Positions 34,512 to 43,753 of a stretch of 64,000 nucleotides of DNA are shown piece by piece. The stretch is from NCBI RefSeq assembly GCF_000010805.1, contig NC_012522.1:5022001-5086000 (forward strand). The letters are read 5' to 3'. This DNA is from Rhodococcus opacus B4. GTDB taxonomy: Bacteria > Actinomycetota > Actinomycetes > Mycobacteriales > Mycobacteriaceae. The stretch's first letter is position 1; the number at the start of each line of letters is the position of its first letter. A program made the translations under genes and the position numbers. The notes beneath the pieces were generated by a model, which saw only the letters and a program-made list of their open reading frames with translations, did no database searches and was not told the DNA's origin.

Positions 34512-35276
34512 CTACTCCCCGGTCGCCGCCTCGAGGTGGGCGGCGGAGACGGCCTTGAGGTGGGTGAGGTCGGACGCGACGGTGGCGAAGGTGTAGCCCT
34601 CCGCGAGACGCCGCGCTGCCACCGAACCGTCGGGGGTGTGGATGCCTGCCGCGATGCCGGCCGCGGCGGCGGCTTCCCGGACTCGGACGAGGGCGGCCTC
34701 GAATTCGTCGTCGACGCTCGGGTCGTTGGGGTGGGCGCCGCCTACGGCGAGGCGCAGATCGGACGGTCCGACGTAGACGCCGTCGAGTCCGGGGACGGCG
34801 CAGATCTCCTCGACGTTCGCGAGTCCCTGCGGGGTCTCGATCATCACGACGAGCACGGTGTCGCGGTTGGCGTCCGCCGGTGTCGGCCCGATCCGCAGTT
34901 GGGAGCGCATCGGCCCGTACGAGCGGATTCCGGTCGGCGGGTAGATGGCCGACGCGACGGCGCGGGCGGCCTCCTCGGCCGTGTTCACCAGCGGAACGAT
35001 CACCCCCGCCGCACCGGCGTCGAGCGCGCGGCCGATCGGCGTCGGATCGTTCGACTCCACGCGGACCATGCCGACGGACGAGCCGGACGCGTCGATCGCG
35101 GTGAGTCCCGCGACCATCCCGGAGTAGCCGATCAGGCCGTGTTGGAGGTCAAGAGCGATGTAGTCCCAGCCGACGTGGGCGAGCCATTCGGTCGAGACCG
35201 GGCTGTCGATGACGGACCAGTAGCCGACGATCCGTTCGCGGCCGCGGAGTCGGGCGGCAAAGTCCTGGGCGCTCAT
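34512..35276 (-). CDS. HpcH/HpaI-family aldolase
   Basis: A 254-residue class II pyruvate aldolase fold, cleaving a 2-keto-3-deoxy acid into pyruvate (or a similar unit) and an aldehyde. Visible are GYWSVIDSP near the start, the metal site Glu in VVMIETPQGLANVEEI, and GLDGVYVGPSDLRLAVG. It is the last gene of the minus-strand unit that begins with the ABC permeases, 14 bases after the aldo-keto reductase. A cleavage enzyme is what an acid-sugar pathway needs downstream of oxidation. The start at 35276 lies right after the aldo-keto reductase stop with AGGAG at somewhat long spacing. Confidence 0.85.
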   Translation of the reverse strand: MSAQDFAARLRGRERIVGYWSVIDSPVSTEWLAHVGWDYIALDLQHGLIGYSGMVAGLTAIDASGSSVGMVRVESNDPTPIGRALDAGAAGVIVPLVNTAEEAARAVASAIYPPTGIRSYGPMRSQLRIGPTPADANRDTVLVVMIETPQGLANVEEICAVPGLDGVYVGPSDLRLAVGGAHPNDPSVDDEFEAALVRVREAAAAAGIAAGIHTPDGSVAARRLAEGYTFATVASDLTHLKAVSAAHLEAATGE

Positions 35277-35290
35277 GAGGGAAGTGTCTC

Positions 35291-36247
35291 CTAGCGGTTG
35301 TAGTTGGGCATGGGTCCGCGCAGGGCGCTGCCCACTTCGTCGCACGCGTCGATCAGTTCGTTGTCGAGTGTGCCGTTCGCGACGGCGGCGATGTTCGACT
35401 GCAGGTGAGCCACCTTCGATCCGCCGAGGAGGATGGGGCCCGCGGAAGGCTTGGACACCAGCCAGCGGAGGGCGAGTTCGGTGAGGGGGATACCGGCCTT
35501 GTCGGCGATCGCGGACAGCTGGTTGATGGCGTCGAAGATCGCGGTGTTCCAGTACCGCTCCTTGTACATCTGCGCCAGCCGCGAATCACCGAAACGGCCG
35601 TCGGCGGGTTGGGCATCGAAGGTGTGCCGACCGGTGAGCAGACCGCCGCCGAGCGGGTTGTAGACCATCGTGATCAGGCCGGTGACCGCCGCGAACTCGA
35701 CGTACTCCTCCTCGATCCGCCGGGCCAGGAGGTTGTAGAGTTGCTGGGCCACGATCGGGCGGGGCGCGCCGACGGTGTCGGCGGTGTGGTTCAGTTCCGC
35801 GATCTGCCAGGCCGCGAAATTGGAGACGCCGAGGGCGCGGATCTTGCCCTCCGACACGAGATCCGCGACGGTCGAGAGGGTGTCGGCGAGCGGTGCGGCC
35901 CGGTCGGGCTGATGGAGGTAGAACAGGTCGACGTAATCGGTGTCCAGTCGCTTCAGGCTCGCCTCGACGCTCGACCGGAGGCCCGCGGGCGAGAGCGGGG
36001 AGTGCTCGCCCGCGTCCGGGTGGGGCATCCCGGCCTTGGTGGCGAGGGTGACGCGGTCGCGCCGGGTGGCCAGCAGCCGCGCGAGGATCCGTTCGGATTC
36101 CCCGCCGGCGTAGCCGTTGGCGGTGTCGATGTGGGTGATTCCCGCATCGAGCGCGGCGTCGAGCATCGCTGCGGCGCCGTCGAAGTCGACGGTGTCGCCG
36201 AAGGTCATCGTGCCGAGCACGAGTGAGGTCAGGTCGAGTTCGGGCAT
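35291..36247 (-). CDS. aldo-keto reductase
   Basis: A 318-residue TIM-barrel NADPH-dependent oxidoreductase. The catalytic set is visible: Asp in HIDTANGYAGGESE with its Tyr, Lys in LATKAG, and His in FYLHQPD. The cofactor region near the C-terminus is GPILLGGSKVAHLQSN. Its start overlaps the ABC ATPase stop (TGATG), so it is translated with the importer. It could reduce or oxidise a sugar or sugar-acid carbonyl taken up by the transporter. Much longer upstream frames overlap the ATPase and were rejected. Confidence 0.85.
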   Translation of the reverse strand: MPELDLTSLVLGTMTFGDTVDFDGAAAMLDAALDAGITHIDTANGYAGGESERILARLLATRRDRVTLATKAGMPHPDAGEHSPLSPAGLRSSVEASLKRLDTDYVDLFYLHQPDRAAPLADTLSTVADLVSEGKIRALGVSNFAAWQIAELNHTADTVGAPRPIVAQQLYNLLARRIEEEYVEFAAVTGLITMVYNPLGGGLLTGRHTFDAQPADGRFGDSRLAQMYKERYWNTAIFDAINQLSAIADKAGIPLTELALRWLVSKPSAGPILLGGSKVAHLQSNIAAVANGTLDNELIDACDEVGSALRGPMPNYNR

Positions 36248-37104
36248 CAAGCTACTCCTCGGGATGCGGTGCGGGACCCCTCGGTCGCGCCGGACAGACG
36301 CGAGACGAGGTGGCGGGGTTTGATCCCGACCATGGTGGTGGGATCGAGCGCGGCGGCGCGCAGCGCCTGGGTGTACGGCTCGGCGGGGTGTTCGAGAACG
36401 TCGGTGGTGGAACCGCTTTCGACCACGCGTCCGCGCGACATGACGATCACGGTGTCGCTGATCTCGCGAACGACGCCGAGGTTGTGGGAGATGAAGACGT
36501 ACGTCAGACCGGTGTCCTGCTGGATCTCGCGGAGGAGGTCGAGGACCTGCGCCTGCACCGACACGTCGAGCGCGCTGGTGGCCTCGTCGCACACGAGCAG
36601 TTCCGGGTCGCTGGCCAGCGCGCGGGCGATGCCGATGCGTTGCCGCTGACCGCCCGAGAACTCGGCGGGCCTGCGATGGAGCGCGGAGGCGGGCAGACCG
36701 ACCCGGTCGATCAGCGCTGCCGCCCGGCTTGCCCGCTCGGATTTGCTCCGGACGCCCTGCAGGCGCAGCGGTTCGCCGACGATGTCGACGGCCGTCAGAT
36801 GCGGATCCAGCGACCCGTATGGATCCTGGAAGACCATCTGCACGCGAGACCGGAAGGGGCGCAGCGCTTTCTCGGACAGCTGCGCGATGTCGGTCCCGTC
36901 CACCAGGATGCGGCCGGACGTGGGGGTGAGCAGCCGGACGATCGACTTCGCGATGGTCGACTTGCCGCATCCGGACTCACCGACCACGGCCAGCGTCGCG
37001 CCCTTGTCCACTGTGAAGCTGACGGTGTCGACCGCGCGGAACACCCCGTCGGGGACCGGGTATTCGACGACGAGATCTTCGACGGACAGCAGCGGTGCAC
37101 TCAT
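36247..37104 (-). CDS. ABC transporter ATPase, OppF/DppF type
   Basis: A 285-residue ATPase of the dipeptide/nickel/oligosaccharide importer class. Walker A GESGCGKST (about 41-49), Q-loop QDPYGSLDP, signature SGGQRQR and Walker B LLVCDEATSALD are intact, and the C-terminal segment HPAEPYTQAL is the family's extra domain. It overlaps the OppD-type gene by four bases. It works as a heterodimer with the next protein under two permeases. The class also carries plant oligosaccharides in actinobacteria and rhizobia. Confidence 0.88.
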   Translation of the reverse strand: MSAPLLSVEDLVVEYPVPDGVFRAVDTVSFTVDKGATLAVVGESGCGKSTIAKSIVRLLTPTSGRILVDGTDIAQLSEKALRPFRSRVQMVFQDPYGSLDPHLTAVDIVGEPLRLQGVRSKSERASRAAALIDRVGLPASALHRRPAEFSGGQRQRIGIARALASDPELLVCDEATSALDVSVQAQVLDLLREIQQDTGLTYVFISHNLGVVREISDTVIVMSRGRVVESGSTTDVLEHPAEPYTQALRAAALDPTTMVGIKPRHLVSRLSGATEGSRTASRGVA

Positions 37105-37916
37105 GTCGACGCTCCTACGGTCGTGGTGTAGTCGCCGAGCCGGGGGACGGCGTCGAGCAGCTTCTTGGTGTAGGCGCTGCCGGGACGGCGGACCAGATCT
37201 TCGGCGTCACCGCTCTCGACGAAGCGGCCGTCCTTCATGACGTAGATGCGGTCCGACATCAGCCGGGCGACGCCGAGGTCGTGGGTGATGACGAGCATGC
37301 CCACGCCGGTGCGCTCCTGCAGTTCGAGGAGCAGGTCGAGGATGCTCGCCTGCACGGTGACGTCGAGGGCGCTGGTGGGTTCGTCGGCGACGATCAGTTC
37401 GGGGCTCGACGCGAGCGAACAGGCGATCAGCACGCGCTGCAGCATCCCGCCGGACAGTTGGTGCGGGTACTTCCCGAGTTGTCCCGCCGGGTCCTGGATC
37501 CGTACCTGTTCGAGAAGTTCCACGGCTCGCGCGGTCTCCTTCGCCCGGCCGGTGATGCCGCTGTGGCGGACGGCCTCCCGCAACTGGGAGCCGATGGTGT
37601 GCACCGGGCTCAGTGCGGTCATCGGGTCCTGCGGGATCAGGGCGATGTGCCGGCCCCGGACCTTGGCGAGCGCCTTCGGCTTCCCGAGGAGGTCGGAGTC
37701 CTTGAACCGCACCGCACCCGAGAGGACGGCGAGGTCGTCGGGGAGCAGCCCGAGAATGCCCATCGCGGTGGTCGATTTGCCCGACCCCGATTCGCCGATG
37801 ATCGTCACCGTCTCGCCGGCGTCGATGGAGAAGGACACGCCGTCGACGGCGCGGATGACGCCCCGCGCGGTGATGAGTTCGATCTGCAGTTCGTCGACTC
37901 TGAGGAGGTTGTCCAT
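37101..37916 (-). CDS. ABC transporter ATPase, OppD/DppD type
   Basis: A 271-residue ATPase partner. Walker A GESGSGKST (about 41-49), Q-loop PQDPMTALSPVHTIG, signature LSGGMLQR and Walker B LIVADEPTSALD are present, with the C-terminal extension RRPGSAYTKKLLDAVPRL. The ATG at 37916 follows the permease stop within two bases; a longer frame to 37958 runs into the permease gene. GAGGAG lies nearby for start selection. Confidence 0.88.
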   Translation of the reverse strand: MDNLLRVDELQIELITARGVIRAVDGVSFSIDAGETVTIIGESGSGKSTTAMGILGLLPDDLAVLSGAVRFKDSDLLGKPKALAKVRGRHIALIPQDPMTALSPVHTIGSQLREAVRHSGITGRAKETARAVELLEQVRIQDPAGQLGKYPHQLSGGMLQRVLIACSLASSPELIVADEPTSALDVTVQASILDLLLELQERTGVGMLVITHDLGVARLMSDRIYVMKDGRFVESGDAEDLVRRPGSAYTKKLLDAVPRLGDYTTTVGAST

Positions 37917-37917
37917 G

Positions 37918-38862
37918 TCAGGCACGTCCCGTCCGCGTCCGAAGTTTGTGCAGCACACCCGGTTGCAGTCGCACCGACTTCGGCCGGTCGCGGAGCCCGT
38001 CGCCGAGCAGGTTCACCCCGATCACGAGGAGCACGATGACGAGACCGGGCAGGGTGACGAGCCACCACGAGGTGGTGATGTAGTCCTGGCCGTCGGAGAT
38101 GATCCGGCCCCAGGTGGCGAACGGACGTTGCGGCCCGGCGCCGAGGTAGCTCAGCGCGCTCTCGAGAAGAACGGCCTGGGCGAGCAGCAGCAGCACGACG
38201 AGCGAGGCCTGCTTGATGACGTTGGGAACGACGTGGCGCAACAGGATGGCCGTGCGGCCGAGCCCGAGCACCCGGGACGCCGCCACATACGGTTTCTCGC
38301 GTTCGACGAGGACGAGTGAGCGGGTCAGCCGGGCGATCTCCGGCCACTGGGCAATCGCGATGACGAACGTGATGACGGGGATCGACGGGCCGAACAGCGC
38401 CACGACGAGCAGCAGCATCATGAGGAGCGGCAGCGACAGCTGGGCCTCGAGCAGCCTGCTCACGACCGTGTCGGTCCAGCCGCCGAGATAGCCGGCGAGC
38501 GCACCGAAACACAGCCCGATCAGCCCGGACACGACGACCGCGAGGATGCCGATCGTCAGCGACACCTGTCCGCCGTAGAGGACTCGGGAGAGGAGGTCGC
38601 GGCCGAGTTGGTCGGTGCCGAAGAGGTGACCGTCCGTCAGCGGCGGAAGGCGGCGCTGGGAGAGGTCGGTGGCGTCCGGCGACGGAAGCGGAAGGACTTG
38701 CGCCAGTGCGACGGGCGCGATGACGGCGAGGGCGCAGATACTGCCCACCCAGATCTTCACGCGACTGTCGCGGGCCCGGCGGGTGGCGCCGGCCCGGGCG
38801 ATGTCCCGGGCGGTGACGGCACTCGGCCGCGCCTGTGCCGGGGGATCGATGACGGTGGTCAT
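37918..38862 (-). CDS. ABC permease, OppC/DppC type
   Basis: A 314-residue inner-membrane permease with an N-terminal helix (about 36-55) and five further helices. The family's FGTDQLGRDLLSRVLYGGQVSLTIG segment is at about 80-105, and the EAA loop with VAASRVLGLGRTAILLRHVVPN contacts the ATPases. It overlaps the DppB-type gene by four bases. Together the four transport genes and the divergent binding protein make a complete importer. Confidence 0.9.
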   Translation of the reverse strand: MTTVIDPPAQARPSAVTARDIARAGATRRARDSRVKIWVGSICALAVIAPVALAQVLPLPSPDATDLSQRRLPPLTDGHLFGTDQLGRDLLSRVLYGGQVSLTIGILAVVVSGLIGLCFGALAGYLGGWTDTVVSRLLEAQLSLPLLMMLLLVVALFGPSIPVITFVIAIAQWPEIARLTRSLVLVEREKPYVAASRVLGLGRTAILLRHVVPNVIKQASLVVLLLLAQAVLLESALSYLGAGPQRPFATWGRIISDGQDYITTSWWLVTLPGLVIVLLVIGVNLLGDGLRDRPKSVRLQPGVLHKLRTRTGRA

Positions 38863-39890
38863 TTGTTCGTTCCCTTTCCGAGTCGGACGCGCGGGTCGAG
38901 CAGCGGATAGCAGAGGTCGACGACGAGCTGGACGAGGACGGCGAGCACCGCGGTCACCAGAACGGTGGCCTGGATGAGGGGGTAGTCCCTCGTCTCGAGC
39001 GCCCGCACCACCAGCGATCCGACGCCCGGCCACGCGAAGACGACCTCGACCACGACGACACCGTTGAGCATCGACGCGAACCGGGTGCCGAGTGCGGTCA
39101 GCACCGGGATCGCCGAGTTCCGCAGGGCGTACCGCCAGATGAGTTGACGTTCGGAGACGCCCCGCGAGCGGGCCACGGTCATGTACGGGGAGGAGAACGC
39201 GCCGACCATCTCGCGGCGCACCATGCGGGAGATGAGGGCGATCTGCAGCACGGCCACGGTCACGGTCGGCAGCACCAGGCTCGACCACGTCGTGAAGCCG
39301 GCGGCGGGAAAGATCGGGATCAGGACCGCGAACACGGTGATGAGCATGAGGCCGGTCCAGAAGTCGGGCATGGACTGACCGGCGATCGTGACGACGTTGG
39401 CACCGAGTTCGCGCCTCGTGTCGGCGCGCCGTGCCATCCACACACCCAGCGGAATGGCGACCAGCGTGGTGAGCAGGATCGCCGAGACGGCGAGGGTGAT
39501 CGTGTAGGGGAGGCGGGCGAGGACGACGTCGAAGGCGGGCGCCTGGAACGAGTACGACGTGCCGAGATCGAGGTGGAGCAGGCCGCGCAGATACAGCAGG
39601 TACTGGGTGAACACGGATTGGTCGAGGCCCATGTCCGCCCGGATGCGGGCGAGATCCTCGGTGGTGGCCAGCGGCCCGGCCATCGAGTAGGCGGGGTCGC
39701 CGGGCGCCATCCGGATGAGGACGAACACGGTGGTCAGGGTCAGGAAGACGGCCAGCGCGCTCTGTCCGAGGCGTTTTGCGACGTAGCGGGGCATGGCCGC
39801 CGTCAGCATTCTCGGGGCACGGGAGGTCCGGCGGGGCGCCGAGCCCGGGGGCTGGGCTGCAAGAGCCGCGTCGGCGGTGTGCTGCGTCAT
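38859..39890 (-). CDS. ABC permease, OppB/DppB type
   Basis: A 343-residue permease, first gene of the minus-strand importer unit. Conserved features are RLGQSALAVFLTLTTVFVLIRMAPGDPA near the start, LLYLRGLLHLDLGTSYSF, and the EAA loop YMTVARSRGVSERQLIWRYALRNSAIPVLTALG. It starts at 39890, facing the binding-protein gene across a 289-base control region with TGCGC-N5-GCGCA sites. The first 30 residues form a cytoplasmic tail rich in Ala, Pro and Arg. Confidence 0.88.
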   Translation of the reverse strand: MTQHTADAALAAQPPGSAPRRTSRAPRMLTAAMPRYVAKRLGQSALAVFLTLTTVFVLIRMAPGDPAYSMAGPLATTEDLARIRADMGLDQSVFTQYLLYLRGLLHLDLGTSYSFQAPAFDVVLARLPYTITLAVSAILLTTLVAIPLGVWMARRADTRRELGANVVTIAGQSMPDFWTGLMLITVFAVLIPIFPAAGFTTWSSLVLPTVTVAVLQIALISRMVRREMVGAFSSPYMTVARSRGVSERQLIWRYALRNSAIPVLTALGTRFASMLNGVVVVEVVFAWPGVGSLVVRALETRDYPLIQATVLVTAVLAVLVQLVVDLCYPLLDPRVRLGKGTNK

Positions 39891-40025
39891 TCGGTCACCG
39901 GCCGTTCGGTGTCTGCGTGAGGGGTCATCGTCGACCTTTCGATAACGCCGGCGATGGGAGGTGTCGACACCGCGGCGTGTCGGGTACAGCAGCTTTGTTT
40001 GTAACTCAGCTCACAATCGCACTAA

Positions 40026-40040
40026 TGCGCGTTGTGCGCA
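40026..40040. promoter_or_regulatory. candidate DeoR operator A1, TGCGC-GTTGT-GCGCA
   Basis: A perfect TGCGC-N5-GCGCA inverted repeat in the divergent region between the permease and binding-protein genes. It matches the site at 43724-43738 at 14 of 15 bases when that site is read on the other strand. Confidence 0.6.
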
Positions 40041-40056
40041 AGTCTTGACCCCGTCT

Positions 40057-40071
40057 TGCGCATCTCAAGCA
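40057..40071. promoter_or_regulatory. candidate DeoR operator A2, degenerate half site
   Basis: TGCGC-ATCTC-AAGCA, 31 bases from operator A1. One arm is perfect and the other matches only in its last three bases. A possible promoter, TTGCGC (40056-40061), 18 bases, TAGAGT (40080-40085), overlaps it, so binding here would block the binding-protein gene. Confidence 0.35.
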
Positions 40072-40179
40072 ACTCTGAGTAGAGTTCGGATGTGCCGGCG
40101 ATCACATCGCGGGGTGGGCAACCATCTCGCGCCGTACCGGATCGCCGCGCCCCACACCCTGAGTCCCGAGAGGTCGACG

Positions 40180-41754
40180 ATGACCAATTCTCTTTTCGAA
40201 CAGCGTTTTTCGAGGAGAACGCTGCTCCGGTCGGGTCTGCTCCTCGGTGCCGGCCTCACGCTCGGATCCGCCGCTGGATGCGCGACCCCGACCGGAACGC
40301 CCGGACCGAGGACCGTGAGCCTGGCCCTGAACCGATCGCTCGTGAGCCTCGACAACAAGCTGAACCAGTTCGACGCCGCCCTCACCGTGCAGCGCGGCGT
40401 GCGGCAGGCTCTCACCGAGATCGACCGGGACCTGCGGCCCCAGCTGGTCCTGGCCGATCGGTTCGAGCTCGTCTCACCCACCCAGTGGTACGTGCACCTG
40501 CGGCCCGGAATCCGCTATTCGGACGGCAGCCCGGTCCAGGTTCGCGACGTCGCGACCGCCCTGCAGATGTACAGCCAGGTCGACGGGTCCTTCGTCGGCG
40601 GGTTCTTCCCCGAGTGGCCCACGGTCGACCAGATCGACGACACCAGCTTCACGCTGAACACCGAGCGCCCCGTACCGGTGCTCGACTACCTCATGTCGAA
40701 CATCCTGGTCACCCCGTCGGCCGCGAATGTTCCCGAAGAACTGCAGTCGGGCGTGGGGACCGGACCGTACGTCGTGACGGAAAGCGACCGCGGCACCGGA
40801 AACTACACCCTGGTGCGCAACGACAACTACTGGGGAACGCCGGCGCAGATCGAATCGGTGCGCGTCCGCTTCGTGCCCGACGAGTCGAACCGGGTGGTGA
40901 CGTTGCGCAGCGGCGAGGTGGACGTCATCGACTCCATCACCCCGGACGCGGCCGATCAGCTCGCCGGACTGTCGGGCGTCTCGATCGACCGGATCGACGG
41001 CGTCCGGTTGAATCAGCTGTTCTTCAATTTCCGCAAACCGCAGGGGCATCCACTGGCCGACGCGCGGGTGCGCCGGGCGCTGACCTACGCCATCGACGGA
41101 CACGCCCTCGCCGACCAGGTTCTCCAGGGCTCCGCCACCCCCTCGCGCGGAGTCATTCCCCTCACTCTCGACGGCGCCGTCGAGACCGGCGAGTACATCT
41201 ACGACCCGGCCCGGGCCCGCGGCGAACTCGACGCCCTCGGCGTCCGCGACCTCGAACTGAAGATCATCTGGGAGACCGGCGAATTCGCCGCCGACACCGA
41301 CATCATGGAATCGGTGCTGCAGATGCTGTCCGCGGTCGGCGTGCGCACCAGCCTGCAGCAGTTCGAACCCGGCGGCGACATCTCGCAGTGGCGTCAGGGC
41401 AAGGCCGGCGACTGGGACGTGCTGGGCAACGGCTTCCCCAGCCCGACGGGCCTGGCCCTCACCATCATGCAGGGCATGTACGCCGGCACCGCGGAGAAGG
41501 AAGCAACCCGGGACACGTACCACGGGTATATCTTTCCCGACATCACCCGAATCATCACCCAGGCCTCCGAGGAGGCCGACGCCGCCCGGCGAGCCGAACT
41601 CCTCGCCGACGCGCAACGACAGATCTGGGACACGTGCCCGTGCCTGTGGTCGTTCGTCCCGAAAGCCGTTCTCGCGCGGCGCAGCCGGATCGACGGCGTC
41701 GGGCTGCGCCCCACCAACTCCTACGACCTGAGCGCCGCAGCCCTACACGCCTGA
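40180..41754 (+). CDS. ABC substrate-binding lipoprotein (SBP_bac_5 family, Tat signal)
   Basis: A 524-residue extracytoplasmic binding protein of the dipeptide/oligosaccharide class. The signal has a twin-arginine motif (SRRTLLRSG) and lipobox GSAAGC with Cys31 or so as lipid anchor, so the folded protein is probably exported by Tat and tethered to the membrane. Family blocks are LVLADRFELVSPTQWYVHLRPGIRYSDGSPV, NDNYWG and DARVRRALTYAIDG. The ATG at 40180 has GAGAGG upstream. Its divergent partner operon encodes the permeases and ATPases. The ligand is not readable; the neighbouring enzymes point to a sugar-acid conjugate rather than a peptide. Confidence 0.9.
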   Translation: MTNSLFEQRFSRRTLLRSGLLLGAGLTLGSAAGCATPTGTPGPRTVSLALNRSLVSLDNKLNQFDAALTVQRGVRQALTEIDRDLRPQLVLADRFELVSPTQWYVHLRPGIRYSDGSPVQVRDVATALQMYSQVDGSFVGGFFPEWPTVDQIDDTSFTLNTERPVPVLDYLMSNILVTPSAANVPEELQSGVGTGPYVVTESDRGTGNYTLVRNDNYWGTPAQIESVRVRFVPDESNRVVTLRSGEVDVIDSITPDAADQLAGLSGVSIDRIDGVRLNQLFFNFRKPQGHPLADARVRRALTYAIDGHALADQVLQGSATPSRGVIPLTLDGAVETGEYIYDPARARGELDALGVRDLELKIIWETGEFAADTDIMESVLQMLSAVGVRTSLQQFEPGGDISQWRQGKAGDWDVLGNGFPSPTGLALTIMQGMYAGTAEKEATRDTYHGYIFPDITRIITQASEEADAARRAELLADAQRQIWDTCPCLWSFVPKAVLARRSRIDGVGLRPTNSYDLSAAALHA

Positions 41755-41799
41755 CCGCACCGACAGTTCGCCCGCCCACTCGACGCACTGGAGACGCAG

Positions 41800-43029
41800 A
41801 TGACCACACCGAGTCCCGCAACCGACACCCGATCCGCCGACGGCGTCGTTCGTCCCGCCGCCGAGACCGGCCGCCGCGGCGCTCTGCTCCCCGCGCCGCA
41901 GGTGCAGAACCATGCGGCCAACCTCACGGTCCTGCCGGACGGATCCCTCGCCTGTGTGTGGTTCGCCGGCACCCAGGAGGGTGTGCCGGACATCAGTGTC
42001 TGGTTCTCCCGGCTCACCCCGGACGCGGACACCTGGTCGGAACCCGTGCAGTTGTCCCACGATTCGACGAGGTCGGAGCAGAATCCCGTTCTCCACGTGA
42101 CGAACACGGGAACGGTGTGGCTGCTGTGGACGTCGCAGCACGCCGGCAACCAGGACACGGCGCGGGTCATGCGGCGCATCTCCGCCGACGGCGGCCGGAC
42201 GTGGGGCGAGGCGCACACGCTGCTGCCGGAGACCGAGGCCGGGGGTGTGTTCGTGCGCCAGCCGGTGGCCGCACTCCCGTCCGGACGGCTACTACTCCCC
42301 GTGTTCCACTGCGTGCGGATCGAGGGCCGCAAGTGGGTGGGCGATCGCGACTACAGCAGCGTGATGATCTCCGACGACGACGGCGACTCCTGGCGGGAGG
42401 TGGTCGTGCCGGGCAGCGTCGGCTGCGTGCACATGAACATCGGCCGCCTCGCCGACGGCACGCTCGTGGCCCTGTACCGCAGCCGCTGGGCGGACTCGAT
42501 CTACCGCAGCACGTCCACCGACGACGGCGACACCTGGACCGAGCCGGTGGCCACCGAACTTCCCAACAACAACTCGTCCGTCCAGTTCGTCGTCCTGCCC
42601 GACGACCGGCTCGCCCTGGTGTTCAACGAGTCCAGCGCTGCCGACGCCACCGCGCGGCGGACGTCCCTCTACGACGAAATCGACGACGACGGACTCGCCG
42701 ACGAGGTGCCCGCCGCGCCGGATGGCGAACCGGAACCCCTCGACGACGGCGACAGTCGCAGTGCGTTCTGGGGTGCGCCCCGGGCGCCGATGACGCTGGC
42801 GATCTCCGAGGACGGCGGCCGCACGTGGCCGCTTCGAAGGGACCTCGAGACCGGCGACGGCTACTGCCTGTCCAACAACTCCCGCGACGGCCTGAACCGC
42901 GAATTCTCGTACCCCAGCATCACCACCGGGAACGACGGCCGCCTGCACGTGGCGTTCACCCGGTTCCGTCAGGCGATCGAATACGTCGAACTCGAGGCCG
43001 GCTGGATCGCCGACGGGAGCCGGTCGTGA
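41800..43029 (+). CDS. sialidase-fold (BNR-repeat) glycoside hydrolase-like protein
   Basis: A 409-residue six-bladed propeller of the BNR/sialidase superfamily. Four Asp-box motifs are seen: SADGGRTW, SDDDGDSW, STDDGDTW and SEDGGRTW. No signal peptide is present, so it should act in the cytoplasm on imported material. True sialidases need an Arg triad that cannot be verified by eye, so a different glycosidic or lyase activity is quite possible. It overlaps the SDR gene by four bases (GTGA). GGAG is upstream of the ATG. It would be the first enzyme to cut the imported conjugate. Confidence 0.78.
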   Translation: MTTPSPATDTRSADGVVRPAAETGRRGALLPAPQVQNHAANLTVLPDGSLACVWFAGTQEGVPDISVWFSRLTPDADTWSEPVQLSHDSTRSEQNPVLHVTNTGTVWLLWTSQHAGNQDTARVMRRISADGGRTWGEAHTLLPETEAGGVFVRQPVAALPSGRLLLPVFHCVRIEGRKWVGDRDYSSVMISDDDGDSWREVVVPGSVGCVHMNIGRLADGTLVALYRSRWADSIYRSTSTDDGDTWTEPVATELPNNNSSVQFVVLPDDRLALVFNESSAADATARRTSLYDEIDDDGLADEVPAAPDGEPEPLDDGDSRSAFWGAPRAPMTLAISEDGGRTWPLRRDLETGDGYCLSNNSRDGLNREFSYPSITTGNDGRLHVAFTRFRQAIEYVELEAGWIADGSRS

Positions 43030-43715
43030 CGCCGGGCGGACCGAAGCGGGCGCTCGTCACCGGGGTCAGCTCCGGCATCGGCGCCGCCGCCGCGCGCCGA
43101 CTCCTGGACGATGGATGGTCGGTCACCGGGTTCAGCCGCCGCGACCCCGGCGTCGAACACGACCGATTCGACTGGGTGGCCGTCGACCTCGGCGACCTCG
43201 ACGCGGTGGCCGAGCAGGCGACGGCGGTCGGTGCGGTGGACGCCGTCGTCCATGCCGCCGGTCTGCAGTCTTCCGCACCCCTGGGGAAACTGCGAATGGA
43301 AGACGGCCTGGACATGTGGCGAATCCATGTCGCGGCCGCGGAGGTCCTCGTCAACACGCTCGCGCCGTCGATGCGTAACGGCGGCCGGGTGGTCCTGGTC
43401 GGGAGCCGCACGATGTCGGGAGTGGCGGGCAAGAGCCAGTACGCCGCCACCAAGTCGGCCCTCGTGGGGATGTCCCGGTCCTGGGCCGCGGAGTTGGTGG
43501 ACCGGGCGATCACCGTCAACGTGGTCGCGCCGGGCCCGACGGACACCCCGATGCTGAACGATCCGGCACGCACCTCGACGCCGCCGAAGGTTCCGCCGCT
43601 CGGCCGCTTCATTGCGCCCGATGAGGTGGCGGGACTGATCGGCTTCCTCGTCGGACCCTACGGCGGAAGCATCACGGGTCAGGCGATCGTCCAGTGCGCG
43701 GGAGCTTCGCTGTGA
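43026..43715 (+). CDS. short-chain dehydrogenase/reductase
   Basis: A 229-residue SDR. The nucleotide motif TGVSSGIG is at about 13-20, the Ser in LVGSRTMSG, and the catalytic pair is in SQYAATKSAL. A short form with a compact second half, ending GGSITGQAIVQCAGASL. It starts with GTG inside the stop of the sialidase-fold gene, showing coupling. It likely oxidises a hydroxyl of the sugar acid before the kinase step. The product feeds the fused kinase-dehydrogenase encoded 76 bases downstream. Confidence 0.85.
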   Translation: MTPGGPKRALVTGVSSGIGAAAARRLLDDGWSVTGFSRRDPGVEHDRFDWVAVDLGDLDAVAEQATAVGAVDAVVHAAGLQSSAPLGKLRMEDGLDMWRIHVAAAEVLVNTLAPSMRNGGRVVLVGSRTMSGVAGKSQYAATKSALVGMSRSWAAELVDRAITVNVVAPGPTDTPMLNDPARTSTPPKVPPLGRFIAPDEVAGLIGFLVGPYGGSITGQAIVQCAGASL

Positions 43716-43723
43716 ACGTGCTG

Positions 43724-43738
43724 CGCGCAACGCGCAAT
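43724..43738. promoter_or_regulatory. candidate DeoR operator B1, TGCGC-GCAAC-GCGCA
   Basis: A perfect TGCGC-N5-GCGCA inverted repeat between the SDR and the kinase-PdxA fusion, 54 bases upstream of the fusion start. Same pattern as operator A1. Confidence 0.6.
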
Positions 43739-43753
43739 GCTGTTAGCATCAAG

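Noticed and set aside
40092..43715. A 1207-codon plus-strand open frame covering the binding-protein, sialidase-fold and SDR genes
   Set aside because: It is a shifted frame of three genes with clear families, signal peptide and start sites; its own composition is arginine/proline-rich noise except for the SDR part that shares the frame.
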